12,782 nucleotides of DNA from an uncultured Pseudomonadota bacterium (GTDB lineage Bacteria; Pseudomonadota; Alphaproteobacteria; Rs-D84): assembly GCA_947169505.1 (NCBI GenBank), contig CAMVPZ010000017.1:1-12782 (forward strand), given 5' to 3'. Position 1 is the first letter of the stretch, and each line of letters starts with the position of its first letter. Positions 6,649 through 12,782 of the stretch are shown here, one piece after another. The notes beneath the pieces were generated by a model that did no database searches, was not told the origin of the DNA, and saw nothing but the letters and a program-made list of their open reading frames with translations. The translations under genes were made by a program, and so were the position numbers.

Positions 6649-8271
6649 TTACATCATACCGGGCATTGAAGGTGTATTTTGTCCGCCACAGCATGTTTTT
6701 TCTTCAGGGATTTCAGCCATTACCGCACCGGTTGTTAATAACACACCGGTTGTTGAAGCGGCAGCCATAATCGCAGTTTTTACTACTTTGGCCGGGTCAA
6801 TAATACCAGATTTCATCATATCTACATATTCGCCAGTTTGCGCATTGTATCCAAAATTATAATCTTTGGATTCCAATATTTTGCCAACGACTATTTCGCC
6901 AGATACACCCGCATTTTCTGCGATTTGCATACATGGTGCAACAATTGCACGACGAACAATATCGATACCTACGTTTTGATCTGGATTTGTCCCGTGTAAA
7001 TCTTTTAATGCTTCAACTGCACGAATTAATGCCACACCACCGCCGGCAACAATACCTTCTTCGACGGCAGCACGTGTAGCAGACAAAGCGTCATCAACAC
7101 GATCTTTCTTTTCTTTGACTTCGACTTCGGTCATTCCGCCTACGTGAATTACAGCAACACCGCCAACCAATTTAGCAAGGCGTTCTTGTAATTTTTCACG
7201 ATCATAATCACTGGTTGATGTGGAAATGTTTTGACGAATTTCATCAGCACGTGCCTTAATAGAATCTTTATCGCCATTGCCATTTACCAATAATGTTTTG
7301 TCTTTGGAAACAACAACACGTTTTGCAGATCCCAATACCGCAGGTGTCACGTTTTCAAAAGTCATACCCATATCATCAGATACAACTGTTGCGTCCGTCA
7401 CGATTGCGATATCTTTTAACATTTCTTTGCGGCGGTCACCAAAGCCAGGTGCCTTAACAGCACAAACTTTTAATCCGCCACGCAAACGGTTAAGAACCAA
7501 TGTAGCCAATGCTTCGCTTTCAATATCTTCAGCGATAATCAATAATGGACGCCCCTGTTGAGCGATTGGTTCCAATATTGGCAATAATGCCTGAAGTCCC
7601 GTAATTTTCTTTTCGGAAACCAAGATTTGTGCGTTTTCTAATTCTGCCAACATTTTTTCGCTGTTGGTTACGAAATAGGGCGACATAAAACCTTGGTCAA
7701 ATTGCATACCTTCGACAACATCAATTTCAGTATTCAAACCTTTGGCTTCTTGGACGGTTATAACACCTTCTTTGCCGACTTTTTCCATCGCATCTGCGAT
7801 TTTTTGACCGATATCGGCATCATTGTTCGCAGAAATTGTTGCAACTTGGGCGATTTCAGCCGAATTTTTAACCGGTCTTGCGTGTTTTTCAATGTCGGCA
7901 ACAACTTCTTCAACCGCAATATCTATGCCACGTTTAACATCCATAGGATTCATTCCGGCGGCGATCATACGACGACCTTCTTTGAAAAGGTGTTGTGCCA
8001 AAACCGTAGCCGTTGTTGTTCCGTCACCAGCACTGTCGCCAGCACGTTTTGCAACTTCTTGAATCATTTTTGCACCGATGTTTTCAGCCGGGTCTTTTAA
8101 AGAAACTTCTTTGGCCACAGTCACACCGTCTTTGGTTGCGATTGGTGCGCCGTATGCACGTTCAATAACAACTGTGCGCCCCTTTGGCCCCATAGTAATT
8201 TTTACAGCATTTGCCAATTTATCAACACCAGATGCCAATTTATCTGTATTAAATACAATATCTTTTGCCAT
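6649..8271 (-). CDS. groEL: Chaperonin GroEL (Hsp60)
   Basis: A 540-residue, full-length GroEL, the large subunit of the ATP-driven folding chamber that works with GroES in the cytoplasm. ITMGPKGR (25-32) and GDGTTT (82-87) contact nucleotide; Asp394 in the VDDAL segment matches the ATP-hydrolysis aspartate; AAVEEGIVAGGG (401-412) is the chaperonin signature. The apical domain is complete, with EGMQFDQGF and the long LLPILEP helix region. The C-terminal tail is unusual: it ends CCGGQNTPSMPGMM with a Cys pair (527-528) and lacks the usual run of GGM repeats. AAAGGA precedes the ATG, 22 bases downstream of groES, so the two form one operon. A strong terminator follows the stop. Confidence 0.99.
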   Translation of the reverse strand: MAKDIVFNTDKLASGVDKLANAVKITMGPKGRTVVIERAYGAPIATKDGVTVAKEVSLKDPAENIGAKMIQEVAKRAGDSAGDGTTTATVLAQHLFKEGRRMIAAGMNPMDVKRGIDIAVEEVVADIEKHARPVKNSAEIAQVATISANNDADIGQKIADAMEKVGKEGVITVQEAKGLNTEIDVVEGMQFDQGFMSPYFVTNSEKMLAELENAQILVSEKKITGLQALLPILEPIAQQGRPLLIIAEDIESEALATLVLNRLRGGLKVCAVKAPGFGDRRKEMLKDIAIVTDATVVSDDMGMTFENVTPAVLGSAKRVVVSKDKTLLVNGNGDKDSIKARADEIRQNISTSTSDYDREKLQERLAKLVGGVAVIHVGGMTEVEVKEKKDRVDDALSATRAAVEEGIVAGGGVALIRAVEALKDLHGTNPDQNVGIDIVRRAIVAPCMQIAENAGVSGEIVVGKILESKDYNFGYNAQTGEYVDMMKSGIIDPAKVVKTAIMAAASTTGVLLTTGAVMAEIPEEKTCCGGQNTPSMPGMM

Positions 8272-8293
8272 AATTTATTCCTTTCTTAATTAT

Positions 8294-8581
8294 TTATTGT
8301 AAAATACCCAAAATATCGTTTTCTTTGATTAAAATATAATCGTGTCCATCGATTTTAACTTCGTTTGCTGATGCCGCCCATTTAGCAAACAATACGACAT
8401 CGCCAGATTTTACAGATACAGGTATTTTTTGTCCGTTTTCAAAAATTCCATCACCCGTTGCAATTACACGACCACGGGAAGGTTTTTCTTTTGCATTGTC
8501 TGGGATAATAATTCCACCAGCAGTTTTATTTTCTTCTTCGATTCTTTCCAATAAAATATAATTATGTAATGGTTTAAACAT
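8294..8581 (-). CDS. groES: Co-chaperonin GroES (Hsp10)
   Basis: A 95-residue GroES, the lid of the GroEL folding chamber. It begins MFKPLHNYILLERIEEE, then the mobile loop KTAGGIIIPDNAKEKP (19-34) that docks on GroEL through its hydrophobic III tripeptide (usually IVL or similar), and SRGRVIATGDG. It ends with the family's IKENDILGIL. The ATG at 8581 was chosen: AAAGGAG at 8588-8594 sits just upstream and the longer in-frame start (8641) adds 20 residues foreign to the family and would overlap the promoter. It is the first gene of groES-groEL. Confidence 0.98.
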   Translation of the reverse strand: MFKPLHNYILLERIEEENKTAGGIIIPDNAKEKPSRGRVIATGDGIFENGQKIPVSVKSGDVVLFAKWAASANEVKIDGHDYILIKENDILGILQ

Positions 8582-8613
8582 AAACAACTCCTTTGCTGTT
8601 TTGCTATGACCGA

Positions 8614-8641
8614 AATATAGTACAAAAAAATAGTATTTCAA
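8614..8641 (-). promoter_or_regulatory. Predicted promoter of groES-groEL, heat-shock-like
   Basis: On the minus strand TTGAAA (8641-8636), 16 bases and TATATT (8619-8614). Read as CTTG-N17-ACTATAT it also resembles the alphaproteobacterial RpoH pattern (CTTG, 17-18 bases, CYTATnT) with one mismatch, but housekeeping promoters in the group look similar. I find no CIRCE inverted repeat (TTAGCACTC-N9-GAGTGCTAA), so HrcA control is not supported here. Confidence 0.5.
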
Positions 8642-8646
8642 GGGGC

Positions 8647-8676
8647 TTGATTTTATTAATATAAAAGGTGTATTAT
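8647..8676 (+). promoter_or_regulatory. Predicted promoter of the HIT-DUF167 operon
   Basis: TTGATT (8647-8652), 18 bases and TATTAT (8671-8676), with the start codon at 8704. Its -35 is only five bases from the -35 of the divergent groES promoter, so the two polymerases would compete for, or be co-regulated from, the same site. Confidence 0.5.
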
Positions 8677-8703
8677 CCTTTTATACAATCAAAGGTGGCA
8701 TAT

Positions 8704-9051
8704 ATGTACGATAAAAATAATGTTTTTGCAAAAATTTTACGTGGGGAAATTCCAAATAAAACCGTTTACAGCGATGATAATGTTTTGGCTTTTTATGATG
8801 TTGCGCCACGGGCACGGGTGCATGTGTTGGTGATTCCACGTGGTGAATATACTGATATTTTCGATTTTACACAAAATGCGCCGATTGATTTTCAAATTGC
8901 GTTTTGGAATGGTGTTCGTAATACTGTTGAAAAATTGGGATTGCGGGATAATTTCCGTACGATTGCGAATACAGGTCGTGGGGCGGGGCAATCTGTGATG
9001 CATTTCCATATTCATATAATGAGCGATGAAAGATTTGTCGAAGACTTTTAA
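8704..9051 (+). CDS. HIT-family (HinT-like) nucleotide hydrolase
   Basis: A 115-residue histidine-triad protein of the HinT type, which hydrolyses nucleoside phosphoramidates and related adenylates. The start region MYDKNNVFAKILRGEIP matches the family's NxFxKIIxGEIP opening. FYDVAPRARVHVLVIPR (30-46) is the central strand pair and the triad H-F-H-I-H-I-M lies at 100-106, with His102 as the likely nucleophile. NTGRGAGQSVMHFH also matches the conserved approach to the triad. The ATG at 8704 is supported by AAAGGTGG (8691-8698); an upstream GTG at 8668 would place the start inside the promoter. It overlaps the next gene by 26 bases, suggesting translational coupling. The natural substrate is unknown. 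Confidence 0.95.
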   Translation: MYDKNNVFAKILRGEIPNKTVYSDDNVLAFYDVAPRARVHVLVIPRGEYTDIFDFTQNAPIDFQIAFWNGVRNTVEKLGLRDNFRTIANTGRGAGQSVMHFHIHIMSDERFVEDF

Positions 9052-9256
9052 TATTCGTGTGACGCCACATGCAAAACAAAACAAAGTTGTTGATGCGGAT
9101 GGTGTTTTGCGTGTTTATACCACAACTGCACCAGAAAACGGACGTGCAAACGATGCAGTTGTGAAATTATTGGCCGAATATATGGATGTTCCAAAATCCA
9201 GAATAAAGATATTAAAAGGTTTAACCAGCCGTGATAAAATCATTTCCGTCGATTAA
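9026..9256 (+). CDS. DUF167 (YggU family) protein
   Basis: A 76-residue protein of the DUF167/YggU family, a small alpha/beta domain found across bacteria and in archaea and eukaryotes, with no agreed function. The pattern is clear: an RVTPHAKQNK strand turn (11-20), APENGRANDAVVKLLAEYMDVPKS (35-58) containing the conserved G-x-A-N, and IKILKGLTSRDKIISV (60-75) with the SRxK motif. The start codon lies inside the HIT gene, with only a weak upstream purine stretch, so it probably depends on termination of the upstream gene. Its last 36 bases overlap, tail to tail, the 3' end of the LOG gene on the other strand. Confidence 0.9.
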   Translation: MKDLSKTFNIRVTPHAKQNKVVDADGVLRVYTTTAPENGRANDAVVKLLAEYMDVPKSRIKILKGLTSRDKIISVD

Positions 9257-9793
9257 TTTCTTTATCAATTCTTCGGGGGTATTTACCACGTGCAAATTAT
9301 AATCGTCCATACTTTTCATAAAGCCTTCACTTTGCATATGGGTTAAAACCTGACCAAAAATTTCCCAATATTTTGCGGTGTTCATCATGTAAATTGGTTT
9401 ATGAGATTCGCCAACCTGTTGTTTGGTCATGATATCTGTCATTTCATCCAATGTGCCAATTCCGCCCGGTAAAATGACAAAAGCATCAGATAATTCAAAC
9501 ATTTCTTCTTTGCGGGTTGAAAGACCATCTACAATTTTTAATTCTATGTCTTCGTGCGCTGGTTCTTGCAGAGATACAACGTGTTTTGTTGATATACCTA
9601 TTACCTGACCACCATTGTCAAGCGCAGCGCTGGCAACAGTTCCCATTAAGCCGACATTCCCACCGCCAAATACCAAAGCGATTTTATTTCGTGCCAATAA
9701 TTCACCGATTTTTTTGGCGTCTTTTGCATATTCAGGGTTCGTTCCAAATTGGTGGCCACAATACACAGCCACAGATTTTATTTTTCTGTTCAT
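9221..9793 (-). CDS. LOG-family protein (nucleotide 5'-monophosphate phosphoribohydrolase)
   Basis: A 190-residue Rossmann-like protein of the LOG family (TIGR00730 type). Members cleave the N-glycosidic bond of nucleoside monophosphates, including cytokinin precursors, releasing base and ribose 5-phosphate; bacterial members are often mislabelled lysine decarboxylase. Visible blocks are SVAVYCGHQFG (7-17), VFGGGNVGLMG (41-51), STRKEEM (92-98) and LPGGIGTLDE (108-117). Arg94 and Glu117 match the catalytic Arg and Glu of the family. Length is normal and the protein appears cytosolic. AAAGGAAA precedes the ATG. It is divergent from tilS and its 3' end overlaps the DUF167 gene. Whether it makes cytokinin or simply recycles nucleotides cannot be read from sequence. 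Confidence 0.93.
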   Translation of the reverse strand: MNRKIKSVAVYCGHQFGTNPEYAKDAKKIGELLARNKIALVFGGGNVGLMGTVASAALDNGGQVIGISTKHVVSLQEPAHEDIELKIVDGLSTRKEEMFELSDAFVILPGGIGTLDEMTDIMTKQQVGESHKPIYMMNTAKYWEIFGQVLTHMQSEGFMKSMDDYNLHVVNTPEELIKKLIDGNDFITAG

Positions 9794-9817
9794 CGTATTT
9801 TTCCTTTATTTTTCAAA

Positions 9818-9826
9818 ATTATACCA
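9818..9826 (-). promoter_or_regulatory. Extended -10 promoter of the LOG gene
   Basis: Minus strand TGG-TATAAT, that is TGn followed by a perfect TATAAT (TATAAT at 9823-9818). No good -35 is visible 17 bases upstream, which is normal for extended -10 promoters. The leader before the ATG at 9793 would be short, about 18 bases. Confidence 0.5.
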
Positions 9827-9841
9827 TAAAATAAGTCTGTT

Positions 9842-10819
9842 ATGAACAAAAAGTTTATTGATTTTATTCGTAAATATGATGGCGCCAAAATGGCCGTTGG
9901 GGTCAGTGGTGGTATTGATTCCATGTGTTTATTATATTGGTTGCATGAAATTGGCGCAGATGTGGTTTGTATGCATGTGAATCACAGATTACGGGCAGAA
10001 GCCGATATTGAAACAGATTATGTGGTTGATGTTTGTGCGAAAATGGGCATTCCATGTAAGATTTTTTATTGGGATGGGGAAAAACCTGAAAATGGATTGG
10101 AAGCCGCTGCACGTGAAGCACGATACAAAATGATGACTGATTTTTGCCATGAAAATGGGATTAAATATTTGTTAACTGCACATCAAAGTGATGATCAAAT
10201 TGAAACTTTTTTGATGAATTTATCACGGGGCAGTGGTTTGTACGGTTTGTCTGCTATGTTGCCAGAATCGCAAAGGGATGGAATTACAATATTGCGTCCG
10301 CTGTTGGAAGTATCTCGTCAAGAATTGAAAGATTATTGTGATAATCATAATATCAAATATTTTATTGATTCCATGAACAGTGATGAACATTATAAACGTG
10401 TAAAAATTCGCAAAAATCGTCATTTATTAAATGACAAATTGGATATCAGTGATTCACGAATTTTATTGGCTATTCAAAATTTATCACGAACACGTGAATG
10501 GATGGATAAATATATTGAAAATCGTATTGAAATGGTAATAAGAAAATGGGGTGCAATGTTTTCTGTGTCTTTTTTATTTGACGAAGCAGAAGAAATTAGA
10601 TTAAAGTTTATCGGGACGCTGATTCAAAGAATAGGGGGGAATGGGTACCCTGTACGCTTGAATTCTTTGCAGAATGCACTATCTAAATTACAGACTGACT
10701 GTAAATTCACGTTGGGGCACTGCACAATTCGCAGGTTAAATGACAGAATTTTGGTTGTCCCAGAAGGAAAAAGAACAAGTTTTAGGAAAAGACATGAAAA
10801 TCGAAAAAAAATCATTTAA
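9842..10819 (+). CDS. tilS: tRNA(Ile)-lysidine synthetase TilS
   Basis: A 325-residue TilS, which uses ATP and lysine to convert C34 of tRNA-Ile(CAU) to lysidine so that it reads AUA codons. The N-terminal PP-loop ATPase is clear: VGVSGGIDSM (19-28), MHVNHRLR (44-51), the LTAHQSDDQIETF block (111-123) and the LSRGSGLYGL block (127-136) followed by RPLLEVSR (152-159). DSMNSDEHYKRVKIRK (176-191) matches the D.sN....R..iR stretch. It is shorter than E. coli TilS (about 430), and the C-terminal TilS domain is reduced to a small remnant ending LGHCTIRRLNDRILVVPE. No clear Shine-Dalgarno precedes the ATG; a TAAAAT at 9827-9832 might even allow near-leaderless transcription. The last 26 bases overlap ftsH, and tilS-ftsH order is a common proteobacterial arrangement. 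Confidence 0.95.
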   Translation: MNKKFIDFIRKYDGAKMAVGVSGGIDSMCLLYWLHEIGADVVCMHVNHRLRAEADIETDYVVDVCAKMGIPCKIFYWDGEKPENGLEAAAREARYKMMTDFCHENGIKYLLTAHQSDDQIETFLMNLSRGSGLYGLSAMLPESQRDGITILRPLLEVSRQELKDYCDNHNIKYFIDSMNSDEHYKRVKIRKNRHLLNDKLDISDSRILLAIQNLSRTREWMDKYIENRIEMVIRKWGAMFSVSFLFDEAEEIRLKFIGTLIQRIGGNGYPVRLNSLQNALSKLQTDCKFTLGHCTIRRLNDRILVVPEGKRTSFRKRHENRKKII

Positions 10820-12638
10820 TAAAAAAGATACTTCAAAATTTTATTTAATAATATTTGCAATTTTATTTATTGCTTTGATTGCTCGTATAATTGTTTCTGG
10901 GGCGATAGGTAATAAACCATTAAAAAACACTTTGATGACGGATAATGGTGTGGTTGTTGCAGATGGTAATGTCAAAGCGCCGTTGGAAATGTCTTTTTCG
11001 GATGTTTTGCGTCGTGCTGATGATATCAAAACAATGGAAATTGGCAAAGATGACATTGCAACAGGTGTTTTGAAAGATGGTACACCGTATCGTGCGACAA
11101 TTGTTTATAATCCTGAATTATTGGAAAAAATTGCAAAAAATGGTGCATCCGTTTCAATTAATAAATCTGATTCTGTGTGGGATACAATGGGCAAAGGTTT
11201 ACCCATAGCGGTCAGTGTTTTATTCCTTTTCTGGTTAATACGTTTATTGCGTGGTGGCAGTGGCGGCGGCGGAATCACACGCAGTTTAATTGGGCAAAAT
11301 CCAACCAAAATAACAACTGGGAAAACCAAGACTACATTCAAAGATGTGGCCGGGATTGATGAAGAAAAACAAGAGTTGATGGAAGTTGTTGAATTTTTGA
11401 AACACAAAGATAAATTCAAATCTTTGGGGGCACGTGTGCCACGTGGAATTTTATTGTCTGGGGAACCGGGAACCGGAAAAACTTTGTTGGCTCGTGCGGT
11501 CGCTGGTGAAGCAAATGTTCCATTTTTTGCAACGTCGGGCAGTGATTTTTCAGGCATTATCGTTGGCTTGGGTGTTGCAAAAATAAAAGAAATTTTTGAA
11601 TTGGCTAAACGAAACGCACCTTGTATTTTATTTATTGATGAAATTGATGCCATTGGTCAAAGCCGTAGCAAACATTCTTTTAATGATAATGATCGTGAAC
11701 AAACGTTAAATCAATTGTTGATAGAAATGGATGGTTTTGCAAATGATACGGGGATTATTGTGATTGCTGCTACGAATCGTCCTGATATGTTGGATGCGGC
11801 ACTTTTGCGTCCGGGACGTTTTGATAGACAAATAAATATAGATTTGCCAAATCTTGAAGGTCGTCGTGATATTTTGGAATTGCATGCTAAAAAATTTAAA
11901 TTGGATGATAAAGTATCTTTGATGGATGCTGCACGTGGAACAACTGGATTTTCTGGTGCAGATTTGGAAAATTTGTTGAACGAAGCGGCATTGCATGCTG
12001 TGCGTGTAAACCACAAATCTGTTGAACAAAACGATATAGAAGAGGCACGGGATAAAATTTTGATGGGGCCAAAGAAAAATCGTAAAATAAGACCCGAAGA
12101 TACTAAATTAACTGCGTATCATGAAGCGGGACATGCTTTCGTCAGTATGCATTACAGTGATATTACCGATCCAATTCACAAAGCGACGATTATACCACGT
12201 GGTCAGGCATTGGGCATGGTGCAACATTTGCCTGTGGATAACAAAGTTTCAATGACTTTGGAAGAAGTGCGTGCAAATCTTTCTATTGATTTGGCTGGAC
12301 GTGCTGCTGAAGAAATATTCTTTGGTAAAAACAAAATAACAACAGGCGCATCAAGTGATATAGAAATGGCAACACGTATTGCACGTCGTTCTATTACTAT
12401 GGCGGGATTGTCTGATAAAATCGGTTTGGTTGCGATTAATCAAGCAAATACGTTTGGTCAAAAGATTGCGTTGGAAAATGCTTCTGAAAAAACAGCAGAG
12501 GTTGTGGATGCTGAAATTCGCAATTGGTTGGATATTGCGTACAAAGATGCCAAAAATTTAATTGTTAAAAATAAAACAATTGTTGAAATGCCGAGGCTGC
12601 TGAAATTGCTGTGCACCAGCGTCACGCGGTCCATATAA
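10794..12638 (+). CDS. ftsH: ATP-dependent membrane metalloprotease FtsH, C-terminus lost at a chimeric join
   Basis: FtsH, the hexameric inner-membrane AAA+ zinc protease that removes damaged membrane proteins and short-lived regulators. Order: membrane segment 1 (about 17-36), periplasmic domain (40-130), membrane segment 2 (136-152), a glycine linker, then the AAA module with Walker A GEPGTGKT (223-230), Walker B LFIDEIDA (279-286) and the second region of homology TNRPDMLDAALLRPGRFDRQ (327-346). The protease domain has HEAGH (443-447) and TTGASSDIEMAT (516-527), whose Asp522 fits the third zinc ligand. The usual FVG pore loop is IVG here (256-258). Start chosen for AGGAAAA at 10784, overlapping tilS by 26 bases; the frame runs further back into tilS but not as FtsH. 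Authentic sequence ends near residue 598-599 (base 12590); the last 15 residues to the stop are translated from foreign GC-rich DNA, so about 35-45 residues are missing. Confidence 0.95.
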   Translation: MKIEKKSFNKKDTSKFYLIIFAILFIALIARIIVSGAIGNKPLKNTLMTDNGVVVADGNVKAPLEMSFSDVLRRADDIKTMEIGKDDIATGVLKDGTPYRATIVYNPELLEKIAKNGASVSINKSDSVWDTMGKGLPIAVSVLFLFWLIRLLRGGSGGGGITRSLIGQNPTKITTGKTKTTFKDVAGIDEEKQELMEVVEFLKHKDKFKSLGARVPRGILLSGEPGTGKTLLARAVAGEANVPFFATSGSDFSGIIVGLGVAKIKEIFELAKRNAPCILFIDEIDAIGQSRSKHSFNDNDREQTLNQLLIEMDGFANDTGIIVIAATNRPDMLDAALLRPGRFDRQINIDLPNLEGRRDILELHAKKFKLDDKVSLMDAARGTTGFSGADLENLLNEAALHAVRVNHKSVEQNDIEEARDKILMGPKKNRKIRPEDTKLTAYHEAGHAFVSMHYSDITDPIHKATIIPRGQALGMVQHLPVDNKVSMTLEEVRANLSIDLAGRAAEEIFFGKNKITTGASSDIEMATRIARRSITMAGLSDKIGLVAINQANTFGQKIALENASEKTAEVVDAEIRNWLDIAYKDAKNLIVKNKTIVEMPRLLKLLCTSVTRSI

Positions 12639-12782
12639 TCCGCAAGTCGCTCCCGCGCGGCGGCAAGCGCCGTTTCGTCGCGGTCCAAGGCGATCAGGCG
12701 GCCTGTGGTCAGGCGGCGGACGATCTCTGAGGAGTGCCCCGCCCGGCCCAGCGTGCCGCCCACATAGACGCCGTCCGGCCTG
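12590..12782 (-). pseudogene. rsmH: RsmH (MraW) internal N-terminal fragment on foreign GC-rich DNA
   Basis: The minus strand encodes an open stretch from the right edge to 12590, reading RPDGVYVGGTLGRAGHSS, then GRLIALDRDETALAAARERL, then DRVTLVHSNFSSLG. This is the SAM-binding N-terminal region of RsmH, the methyltransferase that makes N4-methyl-C1402 in 16S rRNA. The YVDGTLGxxGHS motif has Gly in place of the Asp. Homology stops exactly at 12590, where the frame runs into antisense ftsH. Composition is roughly two-thirds GC by eye, against an AT-rich remainder. It looks like a Firmicutes-type sequence joined during assembly, not a gene of this organism. It is partial at both ends: the right by the window edge, the left by the join. 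Confidence 0.85.

Noticed and set aside
7693..8100. Plus-strand open frames opposite groEL
   Set aside because: groEL is certain on the minus strand; these are low-complexity shadows with no family resemblance.
12458..12763. Minus-strand frame joining RsmH residues to further sequence
   Set aside because: Beyond 12590 it reads antisense through ftsH. It is a product of the chimeric join, not a fusion protein.
1..12782. tRNA, rRNA, CRISPR, insertion-sequence, prophage or toxin-antitoxin signatures
   Set aside because: I looked for cloverleaf-like arms, regularly spaced direct repeats, transposase motifs and small paired genes and found none I could support.

Overview
The window is about 12.6 kb of AT-rich Gram-negative chromosome followed by about 190 bases of unrelated GC-rich DNA at the right end. 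The outer-membrane autotransporter and the YgiW/BOF-type periplasmic protein indicate a Gram-negative cell. The tilS-ftsH pair, the groES-groEL operon and promoters with a CTTG -35 core fit an alphaproteobacterium. By style of sequence I would guess one of the uncultured low-GC gut lineages, but that is inference without a database search.

Left part (1-1551, all + strand): the 3' end of a bacterial OB-fold (YgiW/NirD family) gene, a short inorganic-pyrophosphatase-family gene, and a divergent aminoglycoside-phosphotransferase-like kinase. Centre (1683-4775): a 1030-residue autotransporter. Its passenger carries about 16 FxxN motifs interleaved with GGA(I/V)-type motifs, the pattern of the chlamydial polymorphic membrane proteins (Pmp). 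It has a strong -35/-10 promoter and its own terminator. A 247-base intergenic region follows; it holds several perfect inverted repeats and a bidirectional terminator and may encode a small structured RNA.

Right of that: a DUF374 lysophospholipid-acyltransferase-like gene (-), a divergent GNAT acetyltransferase with an extra C-terminal region (+), then groES-groEL (-), which shares a bidirectional terminator with the GNAT gene. A HIT-family gene overlaps a DUF167/YggU gene (+). The DUF167 gene overlaps tail-to-tail with a LOG-family phosphoribohydrolase (-). Divergent from LOG are tilS and ftsH (+), overlapping by 26 bases.

The ftsH reading frame is cut at about 12590. There the sequence switches to GC-rich DNA encoding, on the minus strand, an internal N-terminal piece of RsmH (16S rRNA m4C1402 methyltransferase) of apparently Firmicutes type. 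Both genes are broken exactly at the join, so this looks like a chimeric assembly. The last ~190 bases should not be interpreted as part of this genome.

Most genes are housekeeping: protein folding, tRNA modification, membrane proteolysis and lipid acylation. The items most worth a second look are the Pmp-like autotransporter, the candidate RNA behind it, the atypical kinase and the altered pore motif of FtsH. I saw no tRNA, rRNA, CRISPR array, insertion sequence or prophage gene.
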